Source of the DNA: Haemonchus contortus
Taxonomy: Eukaryota; Nematoda; Chromadorea; Rhabditida; Trichostrongylidae
DNA: 64,000 nt
Reading direction: 5' to 3'
Assembly: GCA_000469685.2 (NCBI GenBank)
Contig: LS997565.1
Coordinates: 23,637,272-23,701,271, forward strand
The notes under the pieces were generated by a model. The model was not told the DNA's origin. It worked only from the letters and a program-made list of their open reading frames with translations, and did no database searches. Made by a program: the position numbers and the translations under genes. Each line of letters begins with the position of its first letter. Position 1 is the stretch's first letter. Shown here piece by piece: positions 24,560-37,729 of the stretch.

Positions 24560-27500
24560 TCAATGCAATTCATCCCGAGTCCAAGGAAGAAGCAGAGATC
24601 CCAAAATGAGAGCAAATTCCACAAATGAAACCAAATTCAATCGGCTGCAAATCAGTATTCCTTCTTACTTCGTTTAAGAGGTTCCTCTTCATATTTTGCG
24701 AACAGTTTGAAAAACGATCTCAACAGACAGAATTTCTGCCACGCCCCTCCCAAATGAACACTGCTCCAAGCAACAAGCAAACCTTTTTTATGTTTCATTA
24801 TGCTAGAACTTGAACATACGAAACCTCGCCTACGCACTAAAGTGCCTACTAGCGATCTAGTGGGCAGATGTAGGATTGCCAAATATTTGTCGTTTATACA
24901 GAACCCTTCACTGGGATTTCAAAACTGTCATACAATGAGAACATAGTTGGAGTTGAAGGATTTGTTCAGCTCAAAATGCCCGACCTTCTTACTTTCCAGG
25001 AAAAGAACGTTTCAGTCACCCTTTGAAACCAAGAAAACTGCTCTTTGAAAACACCACAAACTTCAGTTGCACGATTCTCTCAAAGGCACGTTCACGATAA
25101 TTTTCGGGTATCTACTAGTTTTAGACGATCAATTCAAGTGATAGTCTAGTTGCAAGAAAAAATCATCATATTTCGAGAAGTACAAGGCTTCAAAAAAGAG
25201 GCGAAATGAGACGTTGGACGGCAATGTTAGGAAAAAAGGCGGCGTGGAAGGGTTACACGGGCTGTCCAGATATGTGTGCCATTGCTTAGATATGTAAGCT
25301 ACAGTAAGCTGCCTGTTTGTGACGTGTGCGTCCCGGTGCGAATGTTGCAATCTCTACAACACCGTGAGAATTCGTTCACTTTTAGGTGTATATGTATATT
25401 GTGCTGGTCTTGAAGAACTTATTAAGTTTTATCCAAGATGTTTCTCGACCAGACAGCATCTCTTGTGCTATCCTTGCCACTCACAGAGTCATCCTCGAGA
25501 AAAGCATCAGAGATCATTTTTATTGTAAACTTTGCCAGTAACTTATCATTCCAGCCGGTTTATCTCCCCGTAACAGCTATTTGTTAGCGAATTTGTCTCA
25601 AATGCTAACCACCCTACAGACGGAGCTGAACCGACAAAGCTCTGAAGGGTTTCTTCGAAACATTACTTTATACGAGCCCAGGAAGGTATGTTCAAGTGAG
25701 TACAGTGCATTGACAGAGGGGAAATCTGAGGTAAAAGAAAATTAGCTCATAAAAAATCCTTAACGGGAACCCTTGTTCGAAAAGCGAGCACTAATCTTAC
25801 TATGCACTACATAGTCTGCTACGCCAACAATAGATGCAATTTTGACTTCCACTGGCTTTTTCATTCATCGTGCCTGTGGTCCGGAAATGGGCAAGAGGTG
25901 CGTAGCAACAATTGCCTTCCCACCAACACTCACGCGTTTTGTTCACTACGGCAATCTCTGCCCTCTGCAGAATAGGGTGGAACTCAGTCAAAAGAACACA
26001 GCGGACTTCCGCTCCATTTCTTGATTCAGGACCTGCTCTACCTCTGATGTTTGGGGTGTCTTTGACAAGCCACTCCTTCAAAGCTCTCAAATTCTATAAT
26101 CTCATGTCACTTTATCTTCATGGATTCTTCCAAGCTTATATCTAGTCCTTCACTGCGTTTGAACCAATGGCTATCACATCCGGCTCTTGACAATGCATTT
26201 CTTTGAACTGATCGGAGTGGGCTTTTTTCTCCATATTGCAATTTTCTTTTTCTATCCAGTTATCGTCCCCTTATGTAGACAGTCCGGGGCACCCGTTTAT
26301 GGAGTTTTTCACATAAGTCAGTAAAAAAGGCAATACATTCTTTAATAAAGGTAACATGTATCGCAAGAGCAACACGTAGAAAGAAAAATAAGGGCCCGTA
26401 TTTTCTGCATTTATTTAATCAGCTCACCTGGATTTAGTCAGCAATATAAGCACCATTGCCAATCATTACAGTGCGCTACCTATTAGGGCAATCATTTTAT
26501 CTCAGAATTCTAGAGAGCAGAAGTCGAAGAAGTCGCTCGCTGATCACCCAATCCTTACATATTTTTGGAGACCTTTTTTAGCAAGGATTGAATTTAAAGG
26601 TCGGAATAAAGGAAATTGAGGGAACAGCGGCTTGACTTGTGTCGGTGGGTCTCTTTCAACGCACACGACATGTTGTATTAGGATAGGATTGGGACTCCAC
26701 TTTCATCTTTACGATCATCTGAAAACTTCTGTAGGTCGATCATATCAGAAAAAAATTAAGGTACGATGGTCACCCGAGACATGTGAGTGTTCTCCGTAAA
26801 GTGATCTTTGATGATCTTCCCAGCAAAGTGTAGAAAAGCCGTAGGTTAAGAGGTGGTGACGACTTGAGTGAGATCAGAGCAACGTCGTTTGAAACGTTCT
26901 ACGAATAACAGGAAAGTTCTTGCCCTATGATTACACACTTACACACCAACTATAAGACGATCCGTGTCATACGCGCGTCAGTCAGCCAGTCGATCCTCGT
27001 CAACTCCAATTAGAAGGAATTTCTGCAGGATCTTGTGCCGAAAGATGAAAGATGGTTCTTTTAGTGACAAGGGCAAGATGGTTGCTGTCGCTCGGAAGTA
27101 GAAGTTCGTGCCAACTAAGCAGGCCGCTTCCAAGTAAAGTGATGCTGGGCTGCCTCTGAGACCGGTTACCATTTACAGAAGTAGTCAGTTCTAGGAAGTC
27201 GTCCATGCATTGGAAAAATCAACCGAGGAGAGTTGCTGTCCGCGTTTTGCACGATAGCGCTTCGCTTCACTTGATCGAGGCCTCGCAGTCTAGATTACAG
27301 AAACTAGGCTGAAAGGCCATTGTTCTCTGCCCCTGACCTCGCTCCTACTGTTTGTCACCTTTTTGAGCATCTCGAACAGTTCGTGGTCAAGAAGAAGTTC
27401 ACCTATTCCGGGCGATTCAATAATGCCGTAGCTTAGTTCTCTGACTGGCAATCCCCTCCCTGGAAACAAAATAGCCGACTTGCCCCCCACCCTTGCCCCT

Positions 27501-27940
27501 GCATCAACCAAATAATTCTCAGAGGAACAAACCGTTTCGAAACTTATAAAGTGCCAAAATCCGCTCAAAGCACAGGCCTACTAGTACACTCTCCGGAGTC
27601 ACTCTATATCCCCACCCAATGAGCAAGTTACTCATTTCGGCAAGAAAAAGAAGCCACAAATTCCTCTAAAAATGAGTGAAATGGGTAGTCAAGAATCAAG
27701 TAGTATAAAGGCCTTTTAAATTTGAATTAGCCTATCTCCAGATCCCTTTCCTCTTCCTTCTCTTCTATGGCAGATCATTCTGACCGATGATGTTCCCTTG
27801 TACGACGGCTAGGGGGGCGAGTGACGTTGTTGTTAAGAGGACGCATGTGATTAAATGGATTTATACGACCCACATGTCGAAAGTGCCCTGCTCTTTGCTT
27901 TCCCAATTTCAATGGTTCCGAATGGTGTTCCCGAAAGGCT
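24560..27940. other. no gene recognised
   Basis: I find no conserved protein here. One small exon-like piece at 25620-25685 (+) has an acceptor ending CTACAG and a donor AAG|GTATGT around 22 open codons, but it has no partner exons I can identify and may be chance. Minus-strand frames of about 90 codons at 25800-26090 and 27290-27568 are unassigned. Confidence 0.4.
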
Positions 27941-27943
27941 CAT

Positions 27944-28582
27944 TTAATTGGAAGGTAATAAAATTTTTTTATTCTCTTTGGATTGTCCCATGCCAACACT
28001 CTGCTTTGTCACCCACTCTGGACCAAAAAGCAGCACCTCAATGAGAAGATTTAAATTTCTGATACACTCGCTATTTTCTGTCTTTCTGTACTTCAACATC
28101 TTATTAGCTCCTCGGAGGAAGTTCGGTGGAAATGAGGGGAACCTAGTGATTTTTCCAATTACTCCATCCGGTCTCATCTGGTTTTTCTTCCGTCCCTCGC
28201 TCGATTGCTGATAGAGTTCATTTAGAAAATTGTTGTCGTCACGTGCTGTGGTACTGTCCATTCCTTTTGTGCTATAACCACAGCTATTCTCCTCCATCAT
28301 ATCTCCACACAAAGGAAAGTTCATCATAATCCGTAGCACTTGATTTCTATCCCTCTTGCCAATGTTCGCTTTCGATTTCAATGGAACTTTTAAAACCAGA
28401 ATATTAGTTGGCGAGCGTTTGCTATGTACCTCAGTGGTATGCTGTACCCAATTCGCTTCCCATTTTTCACCTGGGAAGTATTCAGTCACGCAAATGATTG
28501 ACCTTTCATTCTGACGTAAACTTGTCCATTCCTCCAGATGATACCTCGCCACTTTCCTTTTCCACTCACGTATTAAGTGCAT
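27944..28582 (-). CDS. 212-codon open frame, unknown protein
   Basis: This is the longest uninterrupted frame in the window. With stops at about 6% of codons, a frame this long is unlikely by chance (a rough estimate of about 0.01-0.02 per window). The product is basic and has no clear signal peptide or membrane segment; it begins MHLIREWKRK and ends in a lysine-rich tail. I recognise no domain. A second minus-strand frame, open from about 28871 to 28573 (including LLRLCALQMEVWGPL), ends where this one begins, the two overlapping by about ten bases. The pair could be one gene broken by a single frameshift, two exons, or a retroelement protein. A GTGAGT donor-like hexamer lies near 28570, but a stop precedes it in the upstream frame. 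Confidence 0.4.
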   Translation of the reverse strand: MHLIREWKRKVARYHLEEWTSLRQNERSIICVTEYFPGEKWEANWVQHTTEVHSKRSPTNILVLKVPLKSKANIGKRDRNQVLRIMMNFPLCGDMMEENSCGYSTKGMDSTTARDDNNFLNELYQQSSEGRKKNQMRPDGVIGKITRFPSFPPNFLRGANKMLKYRKTENSECIRNLNLLIEVLLFGPEWVTKQSVGMGQSKENKKILLPSN

Positions 28583-28871
28583 TGCCGGCTATCAAATTTG
28601 CTATTAAAAATCTGTTGGGTGTTCGCTATCCTCTTTCCTTCGGTGCACAATATCGCTTCCTCAATTAATGGACCCCACACCTCCATCTGAAGGGCACAGA
28701 GCCTCAACAAACTCACTGAATAATGGTTCCGAAAGAGTTCCATCGCACGTTCGAGGGGCAAGCTAATAATGTCAGTCAAATGGCGCTGTAATTGCGAATA
28801 ATGAACGAAACTATTGCCCGGAAATTCGTTGCCATCCGATCTTTGGTATGTAAACTTCGTACCTCGTTAGG
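28573..28871 (-). CDS. upstream open frame overlapping the 212-codon frame
   Basis: The frame is open for about 99 codons and its stop (TAA near 28573) overlaps the first codons of the downstream frame. The first methionine is at 28779, but the frame reads in a protein-like way from further upstream (SDGNEFPGNSFVHYSQLQ), so the methionine may not be the true start. No family was recognised. It is best treated together with 27944-28582. Confidence 0.3.
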
Positions 28872-29349
28872 GCAGCAAGCATAGACTTACAACAGTTGTG
28901 GCAAAACAATTTGAAAATGGTAAAGGTATAGATGTAAGAAAGCCAAATAGATATGACTGAGTCAGTTTAATCAGACGAAGCTCGAGCATGAGCTGAAAGT
29001 CACATCCTTCGGAAAATCACGAAAGAAAAACATACTAAAAACACTGGCGGTGAGTTACAGTAGGTGACAAGTGGCAGGAACTGATAGGGAGCCCCGGAAT
29101 AATTGTTCCGCCCTCATTAAGCTTCAAACTCGGACCTTTTGTGGGGGAATGTGTGATGTGATGGAGTAGTTTAAGGTTGGCGAGAGATACTGGTAAAGAG
29201 TGACACGGGGCGATAAGGAGTTGTAGAAAGCCCCTTTCCCAATCCCTATCTAATTTTCAGGTAGCCTTAACACCACCTTTACATGCTTCATTCGAAAATA
29301 TGGGTTGCTAGAGTAGGGTCACAGAAAGGGACAATACGAATGATAAGGA

Positions 29350-29622
29350 CTGGTTCAAGTCCGAACATGTGGCACTATCACACACGCACGGTCGCGGATT
29401 CGAATCCCAGATCGACATGCCTAAGCGAACCAAACCCTCCACCCCTCTGGACTCGCTAAATACTGCCAGATTCGTCTGGGAGGATACAAGCACTAACTTG
29501 TACATCGGCTGGCCACTGCAAGTAATTGTATAGGCCACATACGCATTGAATAGGCCATTACGATTCTGATTGTCGAGTATGGCACCCGTTTCCTAGACAG
29601 GATTGATTGACGTTAAAAGGTT
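29350..29622 (+). mobile_element. tRNA-derived SINE copy
   Basis: The head is partly altered, but a B-box-like GGATTCGAATCCC is present near 29397. The body from CCAAACCCTCCACCCCT to the GGATTGATTGACGT end follows the family order closely. Confidence 0.85.
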
Positions 29623-32600
29623 TTTCAACTGTTCACCACCACGACGCTAACTGTTCGCGACTCATTAAGGAATCAAGTTTTCTCCTCATATCTATACCAG
29701 TTCGAATAGAACTTATGCGATCTCCACAACACTGAAATTTCGAGTCATGATTCAAATTTCCGAACATAAGAAAGATGAAAGAGTAAGATTTATGAAGACT
29801 CCTCACAGTATTACTATTACCAGCCGACAGTATTAGACAGCATTACTTCAAGGCTTTGGTCGCCTAATCGGGTTGCTCGGGCAGGTATAGCCAAGCCATT
29901 ACACCATTCTCTCTTATTTATGAAGCAGTACTTGGTGTGTCGGTTTGACGGTCTGTCCAACCGCAAAACTTCATGATTACGATAACGTAGTGATATGGTA
30001 AACCGAGCTATTCTACACTTCCTTCTTATGTATAAGGCAGTTACTTGGTGGGTAGGCTCATGGAGTAGAGTAGGTACTGCGGAACGGAGTGATGTGAAAT
30101 GGTTACTCCAAGACTGTCATTTTGAACTGTACTGGTGTCGTGCTATGTATGTATTTACAAAAACCGGAGATGATAATTTAGTTGGGGGGACCTCTGCATT
30201 TCTCCAACATAATTTCAACATCAGTAGGTTAGCCCATAATTGTGCTCATTAACCTTCCGTAGCCGAGAATATACAATTTTTATCTGAGGTCCAGGAGGGA
30301 AGTGGTACTCAAGTGGGTGAGTCAACTTAATATTCACCACATATCCCATCCTAGCTTTCTGCACAAGGTAATCGTCTCAGCCTTAGCCCGCCAATGTCTC
30401 CCTCCTAGGCTTAGCTTGCAACTACTTATATTCTTCGGCCTAGAACCACTTCTAAGTAGAGGTCAGGTCGGCTACCCCTCCTTTGCACTATAGCCCTCAG
30501 TGTGGTGTAAAAGCGATGCCTCTCTCCCTGAGTACATTTTCTAACTACTTGGTATATGTAGGGAATGAGGCCTGGCATAAGCCGGGCCACCCGACTGGTA
30601 GAAACAATAATCGAAGGATTCAATGGTCTTTAAGGTCAAAAACAACAGTCGAATGTTAACAGTAATAGCCGTAACATCGTCAAATAGTGAGTGCATGTAG
30701 CACTGTTCTGTTTATGTCTCCCACTTCTCAGTCAAGGATCTTTGTCACATCTGTCAGGTCCATGAAGTTCTAGGCATTCCCTTCAGAAATTCTGTGCTTA
30801 ATTTGTTTCGTCGAGGAGGGACGCCCGATCCGATCTGGATTGGATAGATTAATTTCGAAAATGTGTTTGTGTTAGGGATTCCAAGCAGACACATTTATTT
30901 CTTGACATTTTTCATGTGAAGGGCTTGGGATTCCCAGTTTTTTAAATACTCTGGGAATTATCTGAGCAAGCTATTTTCATCAACTTTTTGCTTAAACGTG
31001 CCCCCAGAAAGTGCATGGCTCGTAAACACCACGACTGTTTTACGAGTCTCTCGAGGTTTTTTGAATGGCATACCAAGCATTCTGCCAAATATTGAGATCT
31101 GATCGTTGAAAATAATAAATAACAGGGCAGTTCACTCGTCGCAACTGAATGCGACCTAGTGTCGTCTGTCGCCCTCTGTCTTAACTTGTCGCCCATACAT
31201 CGACGCTGGGCTGCCCACGATAGTCCCAGCTTGACGTAGTGACGTCCGTTACTGAAATGTCCAAACCCGAGCTGCCAAGTTCAAAAGAAGGACAAGCCGA
31301 GAACATGAGCAACATTCGGTCCCTGGATTGTGTTTCCGAAGCTTGAAGAGACCGCAAAGTTCGCCTGGCAACATCAACATGGGCTTTTTTAGATTGTGTC
31401 TGGTCATTTTTCATGATACTCGTCTGCTAGGCACCATCAGAACGAAAGCTATGCTTCTGCGAGTAGTCTCGAAGTTGCATTTAGATAAGAGCTGTCGTAA
31501 ATAAGCTAGGTTTTAACGATAGTAACGGTGATTTCTCAGGAAGAGGGGTGCTAGATAGTGCGATGTTGAGAGGTTACTATCTTTCACTTATAATTGCAAG
31601 ACAAAGTATTGTGGTAGTGGAGCCCTTTTGGCTCTGTGATGCGGTCGATCATGAGAAGGCTGTAGATTTCCTACCACTTCCCGCAGTCATTGAAAGCTTT
31701 TATTTCCCTTGAATCCTCAGAGGCGGAATTAGATAAGAACTATCTAAATTAAGGTTTGCACAGGAATGTGAGTACAGAAGTTGCATGGAAGAGGTATTCG
31801 GACGAGTTGTTCAAATGTGCGCGCCATTGCATCAGCTGGCTGCAATTCGCGCCTGCGTGCAAGGTGTGGGCCCCAAGGCGAATGGCGCAACATTTACAGC
31901 TTTTACAACCCTCAACAACTCGTCTGCATTTGGTGGGCTAAGCCGATTTCGGAGCCCTTGCTACGCCCTGGCCAATTTTCGGCCTGATAGCGCCCGTAAA
32001 CTGTTCTTTTGAGCAGGTCGCAGTTTTCCTGACATTTGCACCAAAGAAATAAATGATAAAAATAAAATTCATAAGAATCATTGCAAATTCCACGATACCG
32101 CTCTTGATCAGCTATTCCAGGAACTTTCCTCTGCAATTTAACTTCAACCACAGACTTTGCCAATCGCAAGTAGGCCGAGACTAGCACCCAAAAAAATTTT
32201 TGGAAAAAATCGATCACAAATTGAATTCATCGCTGCGCACTATGTCAAAAACGTAGAAAAGCAAATTACCAGGTTTCTTTATGCGGCCAATCCTTGATTG
32301 TGTCGCACTGCACCGTTGGAGGGCATGGGCAGCTCTTGTGACCACCTTGCGTAGAGGTGGCAAAAAGGACTTTCCAATGGATGAGAGCTTAGATGGTACT
32401 TTGAGAACGAGTAGCACTGCGCCAAAGTGGAATGCCAAGAGGTTTCCAGTCGGTACATATAATAGCAGCATTAGAGTAATGAGTAGGACATCGGCGGGAT
32501 GCTGGACAATGACCTAATATTACTACATAGAACTTGAGAACCTGCTGAATATGTTAGAAATCGCTATTAGGCTACTTATTCATCTTCACGAACGTTCAGA

Positions 32601-33058
32601 AATCGAAATTTCGAGAGGTCTTGACGCTAACATTCGATGTTTCATGCCAATCACCAATTTGATGTCAACTCTTGACGCCGATGCCTTTTATTGCCTTAAT
32701 TTGATGGTTGTTTGAGCGGTCAAACTTCGTCAGGAACTCATTGCTTCCGCTGCAAACTTATCTTGTTTCATGCTGACCTAATTTTTTCCAAAGATCCGAA
32801 AAGTTTGTTATACACGATGGTATTACTTCATACTACCAAAAATCGAAAATAAAATTGATAACCCCCCTTTCATCACCGCCTTCATAGCGGATTGCCTCGC
32901 AACCACAGCGGCCCGTCCTGCACTTTTGAACGGCATATTGGGATGTTTCCCTGAATTAACGATTTAATAACGTGTTCGTGAGGTACACATCGAAAAAAAG
33001 TTGGAGTAGCAATCCCAAATGGTAATCAAACTCAAGTATGATCACAAAATATTAACAA
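29623..33058. other. no gene recognised
   Basis: Several frames of 60-100 codons occur on both strands (for example 31912-32217 and 32214-32471, minus) without identity. A 55-base stretch near 29895-29950 resembles one near 30005-30062, probably an old local duplication. A 20-base GC-balanced block near 31783 resembles one near 44738, which suggests a further dispersed repeat. Confidence 0.4.
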
Positions 33059-33072
33059 TTATCACCAAACAT

Positions 33073-33368
33073 GGCGGAGGTAGTGTAGTGGCAAGTGGCG
33101 CACTATATCACACGCGCGGTCATGGGTTCGAATTCCGGATCGATGCCCGCCTAGGCCAACCAAGCCTTCCATCCCTCCGGGGTCGGTGAATTGGTACCAG
33201 ACTCGTCTGGGAGGATAAAAGAACTGACTTGTACACCGGCTGGTCACCGCAAGTCATTGTATAGGCCACGTACGCCCTCACTGTGCCACTACGATTCTGA
33301 ATGGAAGTCGAGTGCGGGGCGCATCCCTCAGAGGGATTGATCAACGTCAAAAACTTTATCCTTATCCT
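33073..33368 (+). mobile_element. tRNA-derived SINE, near-complete copy with 14-bp target duplication
   Basis: This is the reference copy of the family. The head carries TAGTGTAGTGGCAAGTGG (33081-33098), which matches a tRNA A-box region of the Gly/Glu type. A B-box-like GGTTCGAATTCC lies at 33125-33136. A body of about 190 bp follows, ending in GGGATTGATCAACGTC and a tail of TTTATCC-like units. The same 14 bases, TTATCACCAAACAT, flank the element at 33059-33072 and 33369-33382. This is the hallmark of target-primed reverse transcription, so the copy inserted fairly recently. Confidence 0.95.
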
Positions 33369-33382
33369 TTATCACCAAACAT

Positions 33383-35378
33383 ACAATTGGAGCCATAATA
33401 TTCATGTAGGAGCTGGAATAAAAACGTGATTTAACGTCTGTTTAGTTCCATGGAATCCTAGATTTCTTCGTGTTACAGTAGCAAGCTAGCAATAGCACCA
33501 TCACGAAGTAAATCTGCAGCTCGAAGGTCTGCTTACCCATACAAGAAACTGAGGATTTGTTGACCCGCTTCAGAAGACCTCTCCAATTCCTTTTATGCTT
33601 CTAATGGCTACAAGACTTCGCGACATTCGTGAGATTGAGCTAGCCAACTCTATAGGACAATATAACGCTTGTTTCCTGCCTTCCCCTTCTGTCCGGACTT
33701 TGATTCGATTCATTTTCGCTCATGGCTTGGCTAGAACAGTCATCCCGATTTTCTTATGTTAGGACAACGAAGGAGATTAGACGAAAATACGATCTTCTAG
33801 AAATCGTAATTTCCCAGCTAAAATCTCTTTTGCTATCCCCTTAAGAGAGAAGAAATACTTATGGTTCCACAACTACCTATGGCTATCTGTCATTATAAAG
33901 TTCGATTATATCACGACTATTTTGCTCGCTGTTGTTCTAGCATGTCGTAGCACATTTGACCGCTGCGGTCGGTTGAAACCTTTGGGACCCTACCTCTGCT
34001 GCCTTTCTACCGCAGTATATGATGGACAACTGTAATTTAATTTCATTTTTCTTCTTCTAACTATATTAGCTAAGCATAAGTAGCTGAGTTTGGTACAAGT
34101 GCACAAAGTTTTTGCCATTAAAGAAGAACCAGGCTCAGTCAATGTTCATATAGCTTAGCGAGGGCATCACTGGTCCGCCCATTCCCGACGAGTGCATCCC
34201 TGCAGCTTTCCCAATATGCCCTCCCAAACTGTTTTATCTCATCCGTTCACAAGCTTCTTTGCATTTTTTATTGGCCTCTGCCAATGACAATCAAAAAAGT
34301 TCATTAACCCATTCGCTGGGATTCGTTCCATTTATGGCGGATATTTCTTCATTACAATGATTGCCATATCTCGCCTGTTTTCCCCTCCCAATCCCTTTTC
34401 TGAACACTCATTTGGAGATTATGTGATCGCTGTTATATCATATTTTACGCTTCTGAACAATTTTACACCCCATTTAAAAATGGCATATCTCTTAGGATTG
34501 CTTTCCTCTTCACTGCAAATTATGCTTGGTTGGCAAGTGCATGAGATACAAATGGCATTGTAGAAAAAAGCCAAGTGCAATACATTCTATTTAAATGGAA
34601 AATTCCAAATTACCGTAATTTCCCTGTGTCTCTTGCTGTAGGTGATGTGATTGCATTCCATCTGTAAAATGAGCTTAACAGGGATTTGAGCAATTTAAAC
34701 TCTTAGTGAGTTCAGGTATGAGAATATCCTAAAACTGTTGTAATGGGTCTGATCGATTGGGAGATTTCTGATGAATCCACTTTTTTTCGAATCGTGTTCT
34801 CACCTATTGCACTCAGCTTTTCTGTGCCGTAGAGGTCATAACTGTCAACAACTAGTTGCCATTGTTGAAGCGATTCGGGCCATTCAGAAAAGCTAGATTC
34901 CATTTCTGACTGACACAATAGGCAGCCTCATGAGAATATTTCATTCCTCTCTAGTTTGTGGTCGAACTCGGAATGCTCAAAGCTCAGTATTTCTCCAGCA
35001 AAGTGTAAAAGGGAGTATTGAAGTCTAAGGATTTCTCTTTGACATGACGAGCTTCAGGAGGCATTCTCAAGTCTCGCCTTGTCTAATCGGATAGCAGAGC
35101 ACATACTGTTTGATACCTCTCTCTTTGAGTCTACGGTTCAGTTCATGGAATAAGCTTGGCTTGAGCATGATTTTATCGCATTTTCATGTGTTATTGAATA
35201 CTTGCGAAGTGACGTCCTTGAAAGCAAAATCTACGTTTTGCCGAGTAAAATTCTATTTGATCCCTTCGAAGCTAAACAAAAAAGATTATTTTATGAATGC
35301 TAGCCAGTGGTGTAGAGAAGGGCACCAATTAGCTAGATATATTCGGCTAGTAGGGATACAATGTCGAAAGATAGAGGC
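33383..35378. other. no gene recognised
   Basis: AT-rich stretch with only chance-length frames. I see no repeat shared with the rest of the window. Confidence 0.5.
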
Positions 35379-35653
35379 TGAAGTCTTCTGGGACCGTTCA
35401 ATCCCATGTACGGATGTGCCCCCGCATTGGCTACCACACGGAATTTTCGAATGCGTATGAGGCCTTTTCAATGAATTTCGGTGCCCAGCCGATATACAAC
35501 CTAATGCTCTCATTTTCCCAAATGAGTCTGTTACAACTAACCGACCCTGCGAGGACGGATGGCTTGTCTGGCACGAACAGGTAACGATGAAAGATTTGAT
35601 TCGCGGGCCAAGTGGGTGGGTTAGCGCACCATCTGCCACTACATCACCTCCAC
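35379..35653 (-). mobile_element. tRNA-derived SINE, diverged minus-strand copy
   Basis: Read on the minus strand it starts with GGAGGTGATGTAGTGGCAG (near 35650) and continues through a mutated B box, the AGACTCATTTGGG block and the TTGTATATCGGCTGGGCACC block. It ends in GGGATTGAACGGTCCC. Orientation is clear; divergence is high. Confidence 0.75.
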
Positions 35654-37700
35654 TGAGGAATACAAGCTATCTGGTGGGTATATTTGCAAAAGAACTAAGA
35701 ACAACAGACTGGGATCTCATTTGGGCCCCTCAAACTTGAACCCAAATAATATAACACGCGGAGAGTTGACCTTTCAAGGATTGATGTGCGACAGTTTGAG
35801 CATGTCGTCACTAAGCCTCAAGGACACTCTGAGGGTGCCTTCCCTTCGTAAATGTTATGTCACTGTAATTGAGCCAATCAAGTTTGCTGTTTCTTCAAAG
35901 CACTTCAGCGGAGACTTATGAGAATCTCTTCGCAATACAAGCGTCAATTGATGAGGATGTCCAAATAAAGCTGCTTAGACCAGAACAGCTAGGAAAAATG
36001 TTCAACGTCGACTTGCAGACCACATCTTCAGTTAGTTCGTTTCGTACGTATCGAGCACTGCTACAGACATGGAAATCATTTGTTTTGCTCCATTGAGGGT
36101 CATTAGGAATGGCAAACGGTAAACGGCTAATGGATGCTTGCTAGAACGCCACGTGACCCTCCAAAACGGGTTGGAGTTGTGAAGCATAGAGTCGAGTGCC
36201 TGTACACAGGTGTAGTCCAAAACGGATGGCGAGGCTGACACACGTAGTGAGGGGATTCGCCAGAAAGCTGAATCGGCATACTCCTATCTTCGATTCCTAT
36301 AACCTAGATGATGGAAACAAACCAAAGTTCCCACAGCCGCCGAGGACAGACCAGGATGGGGCGATTCAGGGAACAGGGTTCAGGAGAGATGTGAATTTCC
36401 AAATAGGACTTTTTCAGAGGAATTCGGGAACAAGGTTGTAGGTGTAATGGCAAGTAGCTTAACATTTCTCAAATCTAAACCTACTGCTCAGCCACTTAAC
36501 GCAACCATCAATTGATTGATTTGATTTGCTGTCGAGCTATTTACATCCCCTTTTCTACGGTGGGTTGGAAAGAACATCGCAACGTGTTCGGGTGATCATT
36601 GCCATTATGAGGTCTGCAGCATTCACCGGGGTATCAGATCTCTGTCGTCTTCCCACGTGCGAAACCCGGATGCTTGACGCATGGTTTTTGATCATCCCAT
36701 TGACAATTCCAAGTTGCTTTACGGGCATGTTTGTTGATGACAGCGTTTCGGCGTTTCTCATCAATGTTGTTTGTTCTTGGGCATTCTCACGGACGTTGCG
36801 GACATACGAATCCACTGGTCTTTAGGTCTAACGGTCACTTGCCGTTGCAGGACCTATAACTCTTCGAAATTTAGTAATTCTCCGAGGAATCATCAGAAGA
36901 ACTAAGGGAAGAGAAGCAGCAGCCGAACGAACTGTTCTCAGAAGGCTGTTGTCGCATGAATTTTTTATTTTGTGTTCGAACGACTCGACTTCGAGTTGAA
37001 TATTCAGCACGGAACTCGTGAGCGGACTCCCTAATTTGCCGAGAACCTCGAGTGAAAGTGCTGCTTTCGAATTTTATAAGTCTTGTCACACTTGTTCCCA
37101 ATGAGCACAGCATCGCAGATGAAAAAAACCACTGGCGGTCAAGCGTTTCATTCGGTCAGGAAGGGTTTTCTCAAGGAGACGAGATCAGAGGCTTCTATGG
37201 CTCCAGACCTTTCCACCCTTAATGATTGAATTTGCCCTCGACACTGAGAGATTTTGCTATCCCTCCGCAATCATGCTTTATTGTTTTTGTTGACAAGGTT
37301 GTGGATAAACAAATCAATGAGAGATTTGACATCACCTTATTGCCCGAAGGAACATTCTGAAAGCGTTTTCTTTCCGGGAATTTTCTACTTATGGGCTCGT
37401 ATTAGGGACGATAATTCCTTTCGTTCTGAATCATCATGTGAGCAAACGAAGTCTATTCAGGCAGAAATTAGCAAATCCAGGAAAAAGAAGAGATAAAAAT
37501 GACAATATCAGTTTGATGCTGTTCGAGATCTCACGGTCTATGGGACCAACTAGTATCAATACCCTTTACTTGAGGACATACACATATCGACACATGCCAT
37601 TTCCTTCAGAGAACAAAAACCGGTCCATCCATCGAGCCATCACGTTCTATCCTCTCGCTCGATGAGGAGTTAAAACACGGCTGTTAGTTTTGGCGTTGCG
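35654..37700. other. no gene recognised; minus-strand frames around 36.5-37.1 kb
   Basis: Minus-strand frames at 36555-36815 and 36871-37113 are protein-like but unassigned. A plus-strand stretch at 36190-36440 also reads open for 80 codons. Given the LINE relics just downstream, these may be further retroelement debris. Confidence 0.25.
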
Positions 37701-37729
37701 TAGGTTATGGCAAGCTCCGAACCCTACCG

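Noticed and set aside
33120..33350. Similar minus-strand peptides recur at many sites (containing AYTMTCG and SSQTSLV-type motifs)
   Set aside because: They are antisense readings of the SINE body. The peptide similarity follows from the repeat, and the frames are broken differently in each copy.
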